In this document: positions 53,016 through 61,914 of the stretch, piece by piece | Layout of the letters: every line of letters begins with the position of its first letter | Numbering within the stretch: position 1 is the first letter of the stretch | Source: Tyzzerella sp. | GTDB lineage: Bacteria > Bacillota > Clostridia > Lachnospirales > Lachnospiraceae | Direction: 5' to 3' | NCBI GenBank assembly: GCA_017416155.1 | Contig: JAFQDE010000004.1 | Location: 62,001 to 126,000, forward strand | DNA length: 64,000 bases | Notes under the pieces: generated by a model | The model's input: only the letters and a program-made list of their open reading frames with translations | The model's database searches: none | Told to the model about the DNA's origin: nothing | Translations under genes and position numbers: made by a program

Positions 53016-56000
53016 ATGTTACAAATCAAAAACATATCAAAACAATACAAAACAGGAGATTTAATACAGGACGCGTTAAAAGATGTAAGTCTGAATCTGC
53101 GGGATAATGAGTTTGTTTCCATCTTGGGACCTTCCGGTTCGGGAAAGACGACACTCCTTAACATCATCGGTGGATTAGATCGGTATGACAGTGGAGACCT
53201 GATTATCAACAATGTTTCTACAGTGGAATATGCAGATAGAGACTGGGATTCGTATCGAAATCATACGATTGGCTTCGTGTTTCAAAGTTACAATCTGATA
53301 CCACATCAGACAGTACTTGCGAATGTAGAGTTGGCACTTACTATTGGAGGTATCTCAAAAAAAGAACGAAGAAACCGTGCACTCAAGGCATTGGAGGAAG
53401 TTGGGCTTAGAGAACAGGCTCACAAAAAGCCAAACCAGATGTCGGGCGGACAGATGCAGCGTGTCGCAATTGCAAGAGCACTCGTTAACAATCCGGATAT
53501 TTTGCTTGCCGATGAGCCTACGGGAGCACTTGATACAGAGACTAGTGTACAGGTTATGGAACTTCTAAAGAAGGTGGCAAATGACCGCTTGGTTATCATG
53601 GTTACACACAATCCGGAACTGGCAGAGGAGTATTCAACACGTATCGTGAGACTGAAAGATGGAGAGATTATCAATGATACAGACCCGTTTGTGCCTTCTC
53701 AGGAAGAAATTGCTCCGCCGGAGCACAGGAATCTCGGAAAAGCATCTATGTCTATTATGACGGCATTGTCACTCAGTTTTAACAACTTATTGACGAAGAA
53801 AGGTCGTACCATTTTGACTGCATTTGCAGGTTCAATAGGTATCATCGGAATTGCACTGATTCTTTCCCTTTCAACGGGATTTCAGAATTATATTGACCAG
53901 ATACAGGAAGATACTTTGACATCATATCCTCTTACACTTACTTCCGAGACGGCAGATACAACAGCGATGTTGCTTTCTATGGTTTCTGAAAGCGGTGGGG
54001 CGAAAGAGGATGATGTAGTAAAGGAGCAGAAATTTATCAGCAGCATGATGACATCTATCGGAAAAAATGATCTATCTCTATTCAAGAAACACTTGGAACG
54101 CAATGAAAAGATGGTAGAAGAACTGGTGTCGCTCATTGAATATGATTACAGTATCAATCCACTCATATATACTATCAACAGTGAAGACAAACTAACGCAG
54201 TTGAATCCGAGTACTGTGCTGACCAGTATGGGCATGGGTTCTGCGATGAGTTCTATGTCTCCAGTGTCGACGGCTATTTTTAATGAAATGTTGGATGATA
54301 GGGAGACTTTGGAATCCCAGTATGATGTGCTTGCAGGAAGGTGGCCAAAGGCATACAATGAGGTGATTTTGGTTCTGTCTGAACCGAATGCCATGCCTGA
54401 TATGTTGGTTTATGGATTAGGACTTCGCGATGAAAATGAGCTTATCGACATGATGGCAAAATTGATGGCAGGAGAGACAGTAGAAGATTCAAGTGAAGCG
54501 TTGACATTCACTTATGAGGATTTGATGAGTCTTCCGCTTAAACTTGTAGATGCAACTGCGACATACAAGTATAATGCAGACTACAATATTTATGAAGATA
54601 TGTCCGATGATGATGCATTTATGCAAAAAGTGTACGATGATGCGGTAGACCTTAAGATAGTAGGGATTGTCTGTGCAAATAAAAACTCAACTTCGTCTGT
54701 CCTCTCTCCGGGAATTGCCTATACAAAGGAACTGACACATTTTGTGATAGAAAAGGCTTCTGAGTCGGAACTTGTACAAAAACAGAAAACAAAACGAGAG
54801 GTGGATGTGTTCAGCGGAAAACGCTTTGACGATAAGAGTCAGGAGGCAGGGCTCGACTTCCAGGATATGATTTCAATAGATACTGAGATGCTGTCATCAG
54901 CATTCGGGGTGGAAGTTAGTGAGAAAGATATTGCAAGTATGACAGAAGGGTATATGACGGAGATTTCTTCTTCTATCACTACAGATACAAAAGGAGCAGA
55001 AGAGGCTTTTTCATCGACACTTGTGAACTTTACCACAGATATGCTAAATGATTATATAGATGCAAATCTGATTCCAATGATTCATGCTGCAAGTATGAAG
55101 ATGAGTCAGGTAGACTCTGTCGTTCATTCATTTATGATCAAGGAATCATCAGAGAAGGTTCTTTCAGAACTAGAGAGCAAATATGTAGTTCCAAAGGCAA
55201 CCTTCCAAACGATGTACACAGAATTATTAAAAGGATTTTTACAGGGATATATCCAGATGGCAACCTTTGAGCCTGATGCAGAAGATCCTAGTGCATATTT
55301 TGCAAAAGATGGTGTCGAAACGATAGTTGCCGCCTGTGTTTCACAAGATACAGTGAATGTGATGGTAAAACAGATTGGTGCGGCTATGACAGAAGCTGTT
55401 ATGCAGAAAAACATCCTTACGAAAGTCGGAGAACTCTCGGCGAAGCTTATGGGGACTATGGCCAATGCATTCAACGTGGACCAAGATAAGATTGCAGGTG
55501 CATTCAAATTCGACATGAGTGAAGAGGAACTTGCACGTATTATGACAACTATGACAGCGAGTAAAGTGGAGAAGACTGCTGACACGAATCTGACAGCACT
55601 AGGGTATCATGATGTCGAAAGTCCGTCTTCGATATCGTTATATTTTGTTGATTTTGAGGCGAAAGAAGCATTCCTTGACTTTTTAGATGATTATAATGAA
55701 AAGATGGAAAAAGAAGATGATGAAAAGGTCATTAATTACACAGATATTACAGGAATCTTAATGTCATCAGTTAAGACTATTGTGGACAGCGTGAGTTATG
55801 TGTTGATTGCATTTGTCAGCATTTCCTTAATTGTTTCCTCTATTATGATTGGAATTATCACGTATATTTCTGTATTGGAGCGAACAAAAGAGATTGGAGT
55901 ACTAAGGGCGATAGGAGCATCGAAGAAAAACATTTCTTCTATCTTTAACGCGGAGACATTTATTGTAGGTTTGTTTGCAGGTGCACTTGGCATTGTTATT

Positions 56001-56195
56001 ACAATACTTTTGAATATACCGATTAACTCGATTATTCATGCGCTGACCGGAAATACGGCAATTAATGCGCATCTTCCGACGAACAGTGCGATTATATTGG
56101 TTGTTTTAAGCGTGATTCTGACGTTGATTGGCGGATTGATACCGTCAAAACAGGCGGCAAAGAAGGATCCTGTATTGGCGCTTCGAAGTGAATAA
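53016..56195 (+). CDS. MacB-like ABC transporter, ATPase and FtsX-type permease fused, large outer insert
   Basis: 1059-residue single-chain ABC protein. N-terminal ATPase (about 1-225) with Walker A GPSGSGKTT (41-49), signature MSGGQMQR, Walker B LLADEPTGALD and H-loop MVTHNPEL. A first helix (about 265-290) leads to a very large extracytoplasmic region of nearly 600 residues. Three C-terminal helices with the FtsX pattern ('VLERTKEIGVLRAIGASKKNI') finish the chain. MacB proteins are usually about 650 residues, so the outer part is much bigger. Type VII ABC proteins work as mechanotransmitters, not classical pumps. A peptide, lipoprotein or bacitracin-type role is possible; substrate unknown. 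Confidence 0.88.
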   Translation: MLQIKNISKQYKTGDLIQDALKDVSLNLRDNEFVSILGPSGSGKTTLLNIIGGLDRYDSGDLIINNVSTVEYADRDWDSYRNHTIGFVFQSYNLIPHQTVLANVELALTIGGISKKERRNRALKALEEVGLREQAHKKPNQMSGGQMQRVAIARALVNNPDILLADEPTGALDTETSVQVMELLKKVANDRLVIMVTHNPELAEEYSTRIVRLKDGEIINDTDPFVPSQEEIAPPEHRNLGKASMSIMTALSLSFNNLLTKKGRTILTAFAGSIGIIGIALILSLSTGFQNYIDQIQEDTLTSYPLTLTSETADTTAMLLSMVSESGGAKEDDVVKEQKFISSMMTSIGKNDLSLFKKHLERNEKMVEELVSLIEYDYSINPLIYTINSEDKLTQLNPSTVLTSMGMGSAMSSMSPVSTAIFNEMLDDRETLESQYDVLAGRWPKAYNEVILVLSEPNAMPDMLVYGLGLRDENELIDMMAKLMAGETVEDSSEALTFTYEDLMSLPLKLVDATATYKYNADYNIYEDMSDDDAFMQKVYDDAVDLKIVGIVCANKNSTSSVLSPGIAYTKELTHFVIEKASESELVQKQKTKREVDVFSGKRFDDKSQEAGLDFQDMISIDTEMLSSAFGVEVSEKDIASMTEGYMTEISSSITTDTKGAEEAFSSTLVNFTTDMLNDYIDANLIPMIHAASMKMSQVDSVVHSFMIKESSEKVLSELESKYVVPKATFQTMYTELLKGFLQGYIQMATFEPDAEDPSAYFAKDGVETIVAACVSQDTVNVMVKQIGAAMTEAVMQKNILTKVGELSAKLMGTMANAFNVDQDKIAGAFKFDMSEEELARIMTTMTASKVEKTADTNLTALGYHDVESPSSISLYFVDFEAKEAFLDFLDDYNEKMEKEDDEKVINYTDITGILMSSVKTIVDSVSYVLIAFVSISLIVSSIMIGIITYISVLERTKEIGVLRAIGASKKNISSIFNAETFIVGLFAGALGIVITILLNIPINSIIHALTGNTAINAHLPTNSAIILVVLSVILTLIGGLIPSKQAAKKDPVLALRSE

Positions 56196-56206
56196 GAATA
56201 TAACAA

Positions 56207-56234
56207 AGCGAGAGGTCGTTGACCTCTCGTTTTT
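56207..56234 (+). terminator. Rho-independent terminator between convergent genes
   Basis: Perfect 9-bp stem cgagaggtc / gacctctcg, 3-base loop, five T on the plus strand. It abuts the last codon of lrgB, read from the other strand; the minus-strand T-run is weaker. Confidence 0.88.
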
Positions 56235-56925
56235 AATACAACATCGCGAATATGGATGCAAGAACTACTGTCATGAGTCCGGCAACGACAATGGACAGAC
56301 TGCTCATTGCTCCTTCTACCTCGCCGAGTTCCATGGCTTTTGACGTCCCGATTGCGTGGGAACTTGTACCGAGTGCCAAGCCTCTGGAAATAGCATGTCG
56401 GATTCGGAAACATTTACAGATAAATTCACCGATGATATTTCCGAGAATTCCTGTTATCATAATAGATGTTGCCGTAATGGATACATATCCGCCCAACTCC
56501 TCTGATACACCAATACCGATTGCTGTTGTAATTGATTTTGGAAGCAGAGTAACGTATTCGCTGTAAGACAGTTGAAACAGATAAGACATTGCAAAAATGG
56601 AAACAAGGCTTGTTAATACGCCTGAAAGAATACCAACCATGATTGCACCAAAGTGTTTTTTGAGTAACTCTAATTTCTCATAAAGCGGGATTGCCAGACT
56701 GACGGTTGTCGGCGTCAGCAAATAACTCAAATATTTGGCACTTTGATTATAGCTGTCATAATCAATGTCAAAGACTAGTAGAAAGGCAATGACCAATATA
56801 ATGGAAATCATAAAAGGATTACAGATGGCCAATTTTGTTTTGCTTTTTAAATACATACCCATTTGGTATGCAAGGAGGCTGATGACAACCCCGATGGTTG
56901 CAGAATTGACAAACAAATCGTTCAT
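56233..56925 (-). CDS. lrgB: LrgB-family membrane protein
   Basis: 230-residue membrane protein with about seven helices. 'LLTPTTVSLAIPLYEK', 'TTAIGIGVSEELGG' and 'GTSSHAIGTSKAMELGEVEGAMS' are the LrgB/CidB signatures. With LrgA it is linked to control of murein hydrolase export and, in Bacillus and Streptococcus, to pyruvate uptake. The start follows the lrgA stop with no gap, so the two are translated together. No LytSR regulator gene is in the window. Confidence 0.95.
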   Translation of the reverse strand: MNDLFVNSATIGVVISLLAYQMGMYLKSKTKLAICNPFMISIILVIAFLLVFDIDYDSYNQSAKYLSYLLTPTTVSLAIPLYEKLELLKKHFGAIMVGILSGVLTSLVSIFAMSYLFQLSYSEYVTLLPKSITTAIGIGVSEELGGYVSITATSIMITGILGNIIGEFICKCFRIRHAISRGLALGTSSHAIGTSKAMELGEVEGAMSSLSIVVAGLMTVVLASIFAMLY

Positions 56926-57279
56926 TTATTCATCCTCCCATGTTTTCAGCATGACGTCAGCTGTTTTGCCTGTTACAATCATTACCAGAATGGTTGAAAC
57001 AATTGAAATTATAATCACCGGTACCAAGAAAGATTGTAATTCTTCCCAAGAATCAATCAGGCCGACACATGCCGGAATAAACATCACAGGCATGATATCG
57101 ATTAAAAAGTCAGCTGTCTGTTTGACCGCCTCCAACTTAAGTTTCTTTGATATCAATAATCCCAACATAATTATAAGTCCATATATACTTGCAGGAATCG
57201 GCAGTGGTATTAGATAGTTCAGTAATTCACCGACGCAACTCACACTAATAATAATTAGAAATTGTCTTAAGTATTTCAT
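56926..57279 (-). CDS. lrgA: LrgA/CidA-family membrane protein
   Basis: 117-residue holin-like protein with four helices. 'LNYLIPLPIPASIYGLIIMLGLL' region and 'FLIDIMPVMFIPACVGL' match LrgA/CidA. It forms the partner of LrgB. The gene begins one base after the stop of the zinc-ribbon protein gene on the same strand, so all three form one operon. Whether it acts as a holin-type regulator or as part of a pyruvate carrier cannot be decided here. Confidence 0.93.
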   Translation of the reverse strand: MKYLRQFLIIISVSCVGELLNYLIPLPIPASIYGLIIMLGLLISKKLKLEAVKQTADFLIDIMPVMFIPACVGLIDSWEELQSFLVPVIIISIVSTILVMIVTGKTADVMLKTWEDE

Positions 57280-57280
57280 A

Positions 57281-57676
57281 TTAGCTCACCTTTGTAAATT
57301 CTGTTTTGCATTTTGGGCACGTGATACAGATTCGTCCCTTGCCTCGCGGAATGCGGATTTTTTGCCTGCAGGTAGGGCAACGGTATATATGATGCGTTTT
57401 GCGTTGCTTTAATTGTGATTTTTCAGTTTTGAAGCGAGAAACCAACTTGTTTTTGAACTGCAGATATTTTACATTTTCCTGATAACGTTTGGTTGCATTT
57501 TTAGAAAACATGCGAAAATAAGCATAAATCATCAGAAGGAGCGACCAAGAGTAGAGAATCCTGCTACTTGCAAAAAGGTTTATTACCCATAGCACAACAA
57601 CCGATCCCAATAAAAATTTGCCAAAGGCATCCACGCCATAGCGTCCTATCATAAATCTCTGTAATTTTTCTCTCAT
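57281..57676 (-). CDS. Small membrane protein with C-terminal zinc ribbon
   Basis: 131-residue protein with two adjacent hydrophobic helices (about 17-57), a basic linker and a C-terminal C4 zinc ribbon: YRCPTCRQKIRIP and ICITCPKCKTEF. It resembles uncharacterised clostridial zinc-ribbon membrane proteins. First gene of the minus-strand lrgAB operon, with gaggtg before its ATG, and read away from pyrH. The ribbon could bind nucleic acid or protein; function not known. A possible extended -10 on the minus strand (TGTTATGAT, 57697-57705) would leave a leader of only about 14 bases, so it is uncertain. Confidence 0.8.
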   Translation of the reverse strand: MREKLQRFMIGRYGVDAFGKFLLGSVVVLWVINLFASSRILYSWSLLLMIYAYFRMFSKNATKRYQENVKYLQFKNKLVSRFKTEKSQLKQRKTHHIYRCPTCRQKIRIPRGKGRICITCPKCKTEFTKVS

Positions 57677-57797
57677 AAAATATTCACCTCAGGGGCATCA
57701 TAACACATTTTTCCAAGAAAGAAAATTGTTTAAATATAAACAAAGATGAAAAATTTCTAAAAGGATGAAAATTGGGGTGTGAAATCAGGTATAATTA

Positions 57798-57806
57798 TGC
57801 TATAAT
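57798..57806 (+). promoter_or_regulatory. Extended -10 promoter of the pyrH operon
   Basis: TGCTATAAT, perfect -10 with TGn. A second TATAAT lies at 57790-57795. The -35 is poor (TGTGAA at 17 bases). Leader of about 75 bases with no clear regulatory fold. Confidence 0.65.
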
Positions 57807-57887
57807 GTATGAAATGGGCAAAGTAGTTACGAAAACGACAGGTTTTTCGCGGCGCTCTGTAAATTAAGAAGCGAGGAGCATAAGGCT

Positions 57888-58583
57888 ATGAAAAGAGTGT
57901 TACTAAAGCTAAGTGGTGAGGCGCTGGCAGGTGATAAAAAGACAGGCTTTGACGAGGCGACTTGTATTGGTGTGGCAAAGCAGGTGAAAGAATTAGTGGA
58001 TGACGGCATTCAGGTTGCAATTGTGACAGGGGGCGGTAACTTCTGGAGAGGAAGAACCAGCGAGACCATTGATCGCACAAAAGCAGACCAGATTGGAATG
58101 CTTGCAACAGTTATGAACTGTATTTATGTATCGGATATTTTCAGACATGTTGGTATGAAGACTGATATTTTCACACCATTTACATGTGGTGCATTTACAA
58201 AACTATTTTCAAAGGATGCGGCCGTAGAAGCTCTGAATGAAGGAAAGGTTATTTTCTTTGCAGGCGGAACTGGACATCCGTATTTTTCAACAGACACAGG
58301 AGCTGTGCTTCGTGCCATTGAGATTGAGGCGGATGCAATGTTACTTGCAAAAGCAATTGACGGCATTTACGACAGCGATCCGAAATTGAATCCGGATGCA
58401 AAGAAATACGATGAGATTTCCATTCAGGAGACCATTGACAAAAGACTTGCAGCAGTGGATTTGGCAGCTTCCATTCTCTGTATGGAGAATAAGATGCCGA
58501 TGTTGGTGTTTGGGCTAAACGAAGAAAACAGCATTGTTGAAACCATGAAGGGAACATTTACAGGAACGAAAGTAACTGTATAA
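57888..58583 (+). CDS. pyrH: UMP kinase
   Basis: Phosphorylates UMP to UDP in the bacterial-type hexameric kinase. 231 residues. VLLKLSGEALAG at the N-terminus, VTGGGNFWRGR (GGGN with FRG-like block), DQIGMLATVMN and FFAGGTGHPYFSTDT are diagnostic. Feedback by UTP and activation by GTP are known for the family. First gene of a run ending with rseP. In most Firmicutes pyrH-frr follow rpsB-tsf directly; here 7 kb of other genes intervene. Confidence 0.97.
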   Translation: MKRVLLKLSGEALAGDKKTGFDEATCIGVAKQVKELVDDGIQVAIVTGGGNFWRGRTSETIDRTKADQIGMLATVMNCIYVSDIFRHVGMKTDIFTPFTCGAFTKLFSKDAAVEALNEGKVIFFAGGTGHPYFSTDTGAVLRAIEIEADAMLLAKAIDGIYDSDPKLNPDAKKYDEISIQETIDKRLAAVDLAASILCMENKMPMLVFGLNEENSIVETMKGTFTGTKVTV

Positions 58584-58617
58584 TGATAGACAATTTTAAA
58601 AATCGGAGGAAAGAAAT

Positions 58618-59169
58618 ATGAACGAAAAATTACAGGTATATGATACAAAGATGCAGAAGACATTGAACAGTTTGGATGCAGAACTTGCTACAATCCGTGC
58701 AGGACGTGCGAATCCAAACGTACTTAACAAATTAACAGTAGATTACTATGGAGTGCCTACTCCAATCCAGCAGGCAGCTAATATCTCGGTTCCAGAGGCA
58801 CGTATGATTCAGATTCAGCCATGGGATAAGAGTCTTATCAAAGAAATCGAGAAAGCTATTTTAACATCTGATTTAGGACTTAATCCATCTAACGATGGTT
58901 CAGTTATCCGTCTTATGTTTCCAGAACTTACAGAAGACCGAAGAAAAGAAATCGTGAAAGATGTAAAGAAAAAAGGTGAGGCAGCAAAGGTTGCCATCAG
59001 AAACATTCGCCGAGATGGAAATGATGCCTTTAAGAAGTTGAAAGGTACAGAAGTGTCAGAGGACGAAATTAAGGATTTAGAGAGTGAATTACAAAAACTT
59101 ACAGACAAATATATTGCCAATATTGACAAGTCAATAGACGTAAAATCAAAAGAAGTTCTTACTGTATAG
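58618..59169 (+). CDS. frr: Ribosome recycling factor
   Basis: 183-residue factor that, with EF-G, splits the post-termination ribosome. 'LATIRAGRANPNVLNKL' and 'YYGVPTPIQQAANISVPEARMI' near the N-terminus, 'DRRKEIVKDVKKKGE' and 'NIRRDGND' later are all standard. Strong ribosome site cggagga. Full length. Confidence 0.97.
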   Translation: MNEKLQVYDTKMQKTLNSLDAELATIRAGRANPNVLNKLTVDYYGVPTPIQQAANISVPEARMIQIQPWDKSLIKEIEKAILTSDLGLNPSNDGSVIRLMFPELTEDRRKEIVKDVKKKGEAAKVAIRNIRRDGNDAFKKLKGTEVSEDEIKDLESELQKLTDKYIANIDKSIDVKSKEVLTV

Positions 59170-59183
59170 TTATAACAAAGAGG

Positions 59184-59218
59184 GAAGATAAGTGGGAAAT
59201 TCCGCTTATCTTCTTATT
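59184..59218 (+). terminator. Hairpin between frr and uppS, weak terminator
   Basis: 13-bp stem with two wobble pairs (gaagataagtggg / tccgcttatcttc), 4-base loop. The downstream run (ttatttg) is short on T, so strong read-through into uppS is likely. Confidence 0.55.
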
Positions 59219-59243
59219 TGCATAAATGAAAGGATTATGAAAT

Positions 59244-59957
59244 ATGAACATACCGCAACATATTGCGATTATTTTAGATGGTAACGGACGTTGGGCCAAG
59301 AAAAAGGGCATGCCGAGAAATTACGGTCACACACAAGGTAGTAAGAATGTGGAACGTATCTGCGAGGACGCGTATAAAATGGGTGTAAAATATCTGACAG
59401 TATACGCATTTTCCACAGAAAACTGGAAACGCCCGAAGGAAGAAGTAGATGCACTCATGAATCTGCTTCGCAACTATATGAAGACTTGCCTTAAGACTGC
59501 TGAGAAGAACCGTATGCGTGTGCGCGTACTGGGAGATAAGACGGCTTTGGATGATGATATTAGGAATCGTATTGCCGAACTTGAGGAGGCAACGAAGAAC
59601 AACGATGGACTGAATTTCCAGATAGCGCTCAATTATGGTAGCCGTGATGAGATGATTCGTGCGATGAAGAATATGTGCATGGATGTGAAAGATGGCAAAT
59701 TGGAAGCAGACCAGATTGATGAGAAGTTGTTTGAAACGTATTTGGATACACACGATATTCCGGACCCGGATCTGATGATTCGTACCAGCGGAGAGCAGAG
59801 ATTATCCAACTTTTTGTTGTGGCAATTGGCCTATAGCGAGTTTTATTTTACAGATGTATTGTGGCCGGATTTTACAAAAGAGGATTTGGCAGAAGCGATT
59901 GCGTACTATAATGGTAGAGACAGACGCTTTGGCGGTGTAAAGGAAGGGGAAAAGTAA
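59244..59957 (+). CDS. uppS: Isoprenyl transferase (undecaprenyl pyrophosphate synthase)
   Basis: Builds the C55 lipid carrier used for peptidoglycan and for the polysaccharide of this window. 237 residues. 'IILDGNGRWAKKKGMPRNYGH' style start with catalytic D12, 'YLTVYAFSTENWKRP' and the C-terminal 'RTSGEQRLSNFLLWQLAYSE' are signatures of the cis-prenyltransferases. The stop overlaps the cdsA start by one base (TAATG), so translation is coupled. Confidence 0.97.
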   Translation: MNIPQHIAIILDGNGRWAKKKGMPRNYGHTQGSKNVERICEDAYKMGVKYLTVYAFSTENWKRPKEEVDALMNLLRNYMKTCLKTAEKNRMRVRVLGDKTALDDDIRNRIAELEEATKNNDGLNFQIALNYGSRDEMIRAMKNMCMDVKDGKLEADQIDEKLFETYLDTHDIPDPDLMIRTSGEQRLSNFLLWQLAYSEFYFTDVLWPDFTKEDLAEAIAYYNGRDRRFGGVKEGEK

Positions 59958-60757
59958 TGTTTAAAACGAGACTGTTAAGTGGAATACTCTTGGTAATCAT
60001 TGCACTTGCAACGATTATCAGTGGCGGAGATGTTTTGTTTGCAACACTTTTATTGATAAGTTTTATTGGAATGACAGAGATTTACAGAGTGCTGGAGATT
60101 AGCGGCACACTGCTTGGCGGTGCGGGCTATATTGCCGCGGCAGCATATTATCTCTTGCTTCGTATAGAGAGAACAGATTTTATTGTGATGCTTGCAATTG
60201 CTTTTCTAATTGTCCTCATGATGATTTATGTATTCGCTTATCCGAAATATCGTTCGGAGCAGGTAATGCTGGCATTCTTTGGATTGTTTTATGTGGCATT
60301 TATGCTTTCTTATGTATATCAGATTCGCATGTTGCCATTAGGTGAATGGCTTGTATGGCTAGTCTTTATTTGCTCATGGGGAAGTGATACTTGCGCATAT
60401 TGTGTTGGAATGCTATTTGGCAAACACAAAATGGCACCGAAACTCAGCCCAAAGAAATCAATTGAGGGTGCAGTAGGCGGTATAGTGGGAGCAGCACTTC
60501 TCGGCGTGGCTTACGCTGCTATTATTAATCGAGTGATTGTTGGCTCATATGTCAGTGTATTGCAATATGCTATAATCTGTGCGGTAGGAGCACTGATTTC
60601 TATGGTGGGAGACTTGGCGGCATCTGCAATCAAGAGAAATCATGATATTAAGGATTACGGCAATCTGATTCCTGGACATGGCGGAATCCTGGACCGTTTT
60701 GACAGTGTAATTTTTACAGCGCCAATCATTTATTATATGGCGATTATGTTGCTCTAA
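59957..60757 (+). CDS. cdsA: Phosphatidate cytidylyltransferase
   Basis: Makes CDP-diacylglycerol from phosphatidic acid and CTP at the membrane. 266 residues with about seven helices. The C-terminal signature 'AIKRNHDIKDYGNLIPGHGG' with 'LDRFDS' and the upstream 'SWGSDTCAYCVG' and 'KLSPKKSIEGAVGG' are complete. It lies between uppS and dxr as in most Firmicutes. Confidence 0.96.
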   Translation: MFKTRLLSGILLVIIALATIISGGDVLFATLLLISFIGMTEIYRVLEISGTLLGGAGYIAAAAYYLLLRIERTDFIVMLAIAFLIVLMMIYVFAYPKYRSEQVMLAFFGLFYVAFMLSYVYQIRMLPLGEWLVWLVFICSWGSDTCAYCVGMLFGKHKMAPKLSPKKSIEGAVGGIVGAALLGVAYAAIINRVIVGSYVSVLQYAIICAVGALISMVGDLAASAIKRNHDIKDYGNLIPGHGGILDRFDSVIFTAPIIYYMAIMLL

Positions 60758-60770
60758 AGAGAGGAAAATG

Positions 60771-61913
60771 ATGAAGAAAATAGCAATATTGGGCTCTACA
60801 GGTTCAATTGGAACGCAGACGTTAGAAGTTGTTAGAGAAAACGGTGATTTGGAAGTCTTAGGACTTGCGGCCGGAAATAATATTAAATTATTGGAGGAGC
60901 AGATTCGTGAATTTGCTCCGAAGTTGGTAGCAGTATGGACAGAAGAGAAGGCGAGAGAACTTCGTGAGAATGTGAAGGACCTCAGTGTAAAAATAGTTTC
61001 CGGAATGGAGGGACTCATAGAGGTTGCAACAATTGCAGAATCTGAGATTTTGGTAACGGCGATTGTGGGTATGATTGGAATTCGTCCGACTATCGCGGCA
61101 ATCAAGGCAGGAAAAGATATAGCACTTGCCAATAAAGAGACGCTGGTGACCGCAGGACATATTATTATGCCTCTTGCAAAGGAGCATAACGTGGCAATCC
61201 TTCCAGTGGACAGCGAACACAGTGCAATTTTCCAATCTTTACAGGGAAATTCAAGGAGTGCATTGCATAAAATTTTACTGACTGCTTCCGGAGGACCATT
61301 CCGAGGGAAAAAACGAGATGAGCTTGCAAATATCCAAGTGGAAGATGCGCTGAAGCATCCGAACTGGGAGATGGGAAGAAAGATTACCATTGATTCTTCA
61401 ACCTTAGTAAATAAAGGCTTAGAGGTCATTGAGGCCAAGTGGCTCTTTGACGTAGATGTTGAACAGATAGAAGTGGTCGTGCATCCGCAGAGTATTATTC
61501 ACTCGATGGTGGAATATGTGGATGGTGCAATCATTGCTGAACTTGGAACACCGGATATGAAGCTTCCGATTCAGTACGCACTATACTATCCGGAACGTAA
61601 ATTTCTTCCGGGAGATCGTGTAGATTTTGCGACGCTTAGTCAGCTTACCTTTGAGAAACCGGATATGGATACATTCACCGGTCTGCGTATGGCCATGGAA
61701 GCAGGAAAGGCAGGCGGTTCACTCCCGACTGTATTTAATGCTGCAAATGAGTTGGCAGTTAGTAAATTCCTGAATCGAAAGATTCAATATCTTGAAATTC
61801 CGGAGATTATAGAGACGTGTATGTGTAATCACAAGAATATTGTAAATCCGACTGTAGAGCAGATTCTCCAGACGGAGCAAGAAGTATATGAACAGATAGA
61901 AAGCAGGTGGTAG
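60771..61913 (+). CDS. dxr: 1-deoxy-D-xylulose-5-phosphate reductoisomerase
   Basis: Second step of the MEP isoprenoid pathway, using NADPH and a divalent metal. 380 residues. ILGSTGSIGTQTLEV (NADPH loop), LANKETLVTAG, PVDSEHSAIFQ, LTASGGPFRG and HPNWEMGRKITIDS are all conserved. The second of two in-frame ATGs fits agagagg better; the first is 3 bases upstream at 60768. It feeds the precursor chain for UppS. Confidence 0.96.
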   Translation: MKKIAILGSTGSIGTQTLEVVRENGDLEVLGLAAGNNIKLLEEQIREFAPKLVAVWTEEKARELRENVKDLSVKIVSGMEGLIEVATIAESEILVTAIVGMIGIRPTIAAIKAGKDIALANKETLVTAGHIIMPLAKEHNVAILPVDSEHSAIFQSLQGNSRSALHKILLTASGGPFRGKKRDELANIQVEDALKHPNWEMGRKITIDSSTLVNKGLEVIEAKWLFDVDVEQIEVVVHPQSIIHSMVEYVDGAIIAELGTPDMKLPIQYALYYPERKFLPGDRVDFATLSQLTFEKPDMDTFTGLRMAMEAGKAGGSLPTVFNAANELAVSKFLNRKIQYLEIPEIIETCMCNHKNIVNPTVEQILQTEQEVYEQIESRW

Positions 61914-61914
61914 A

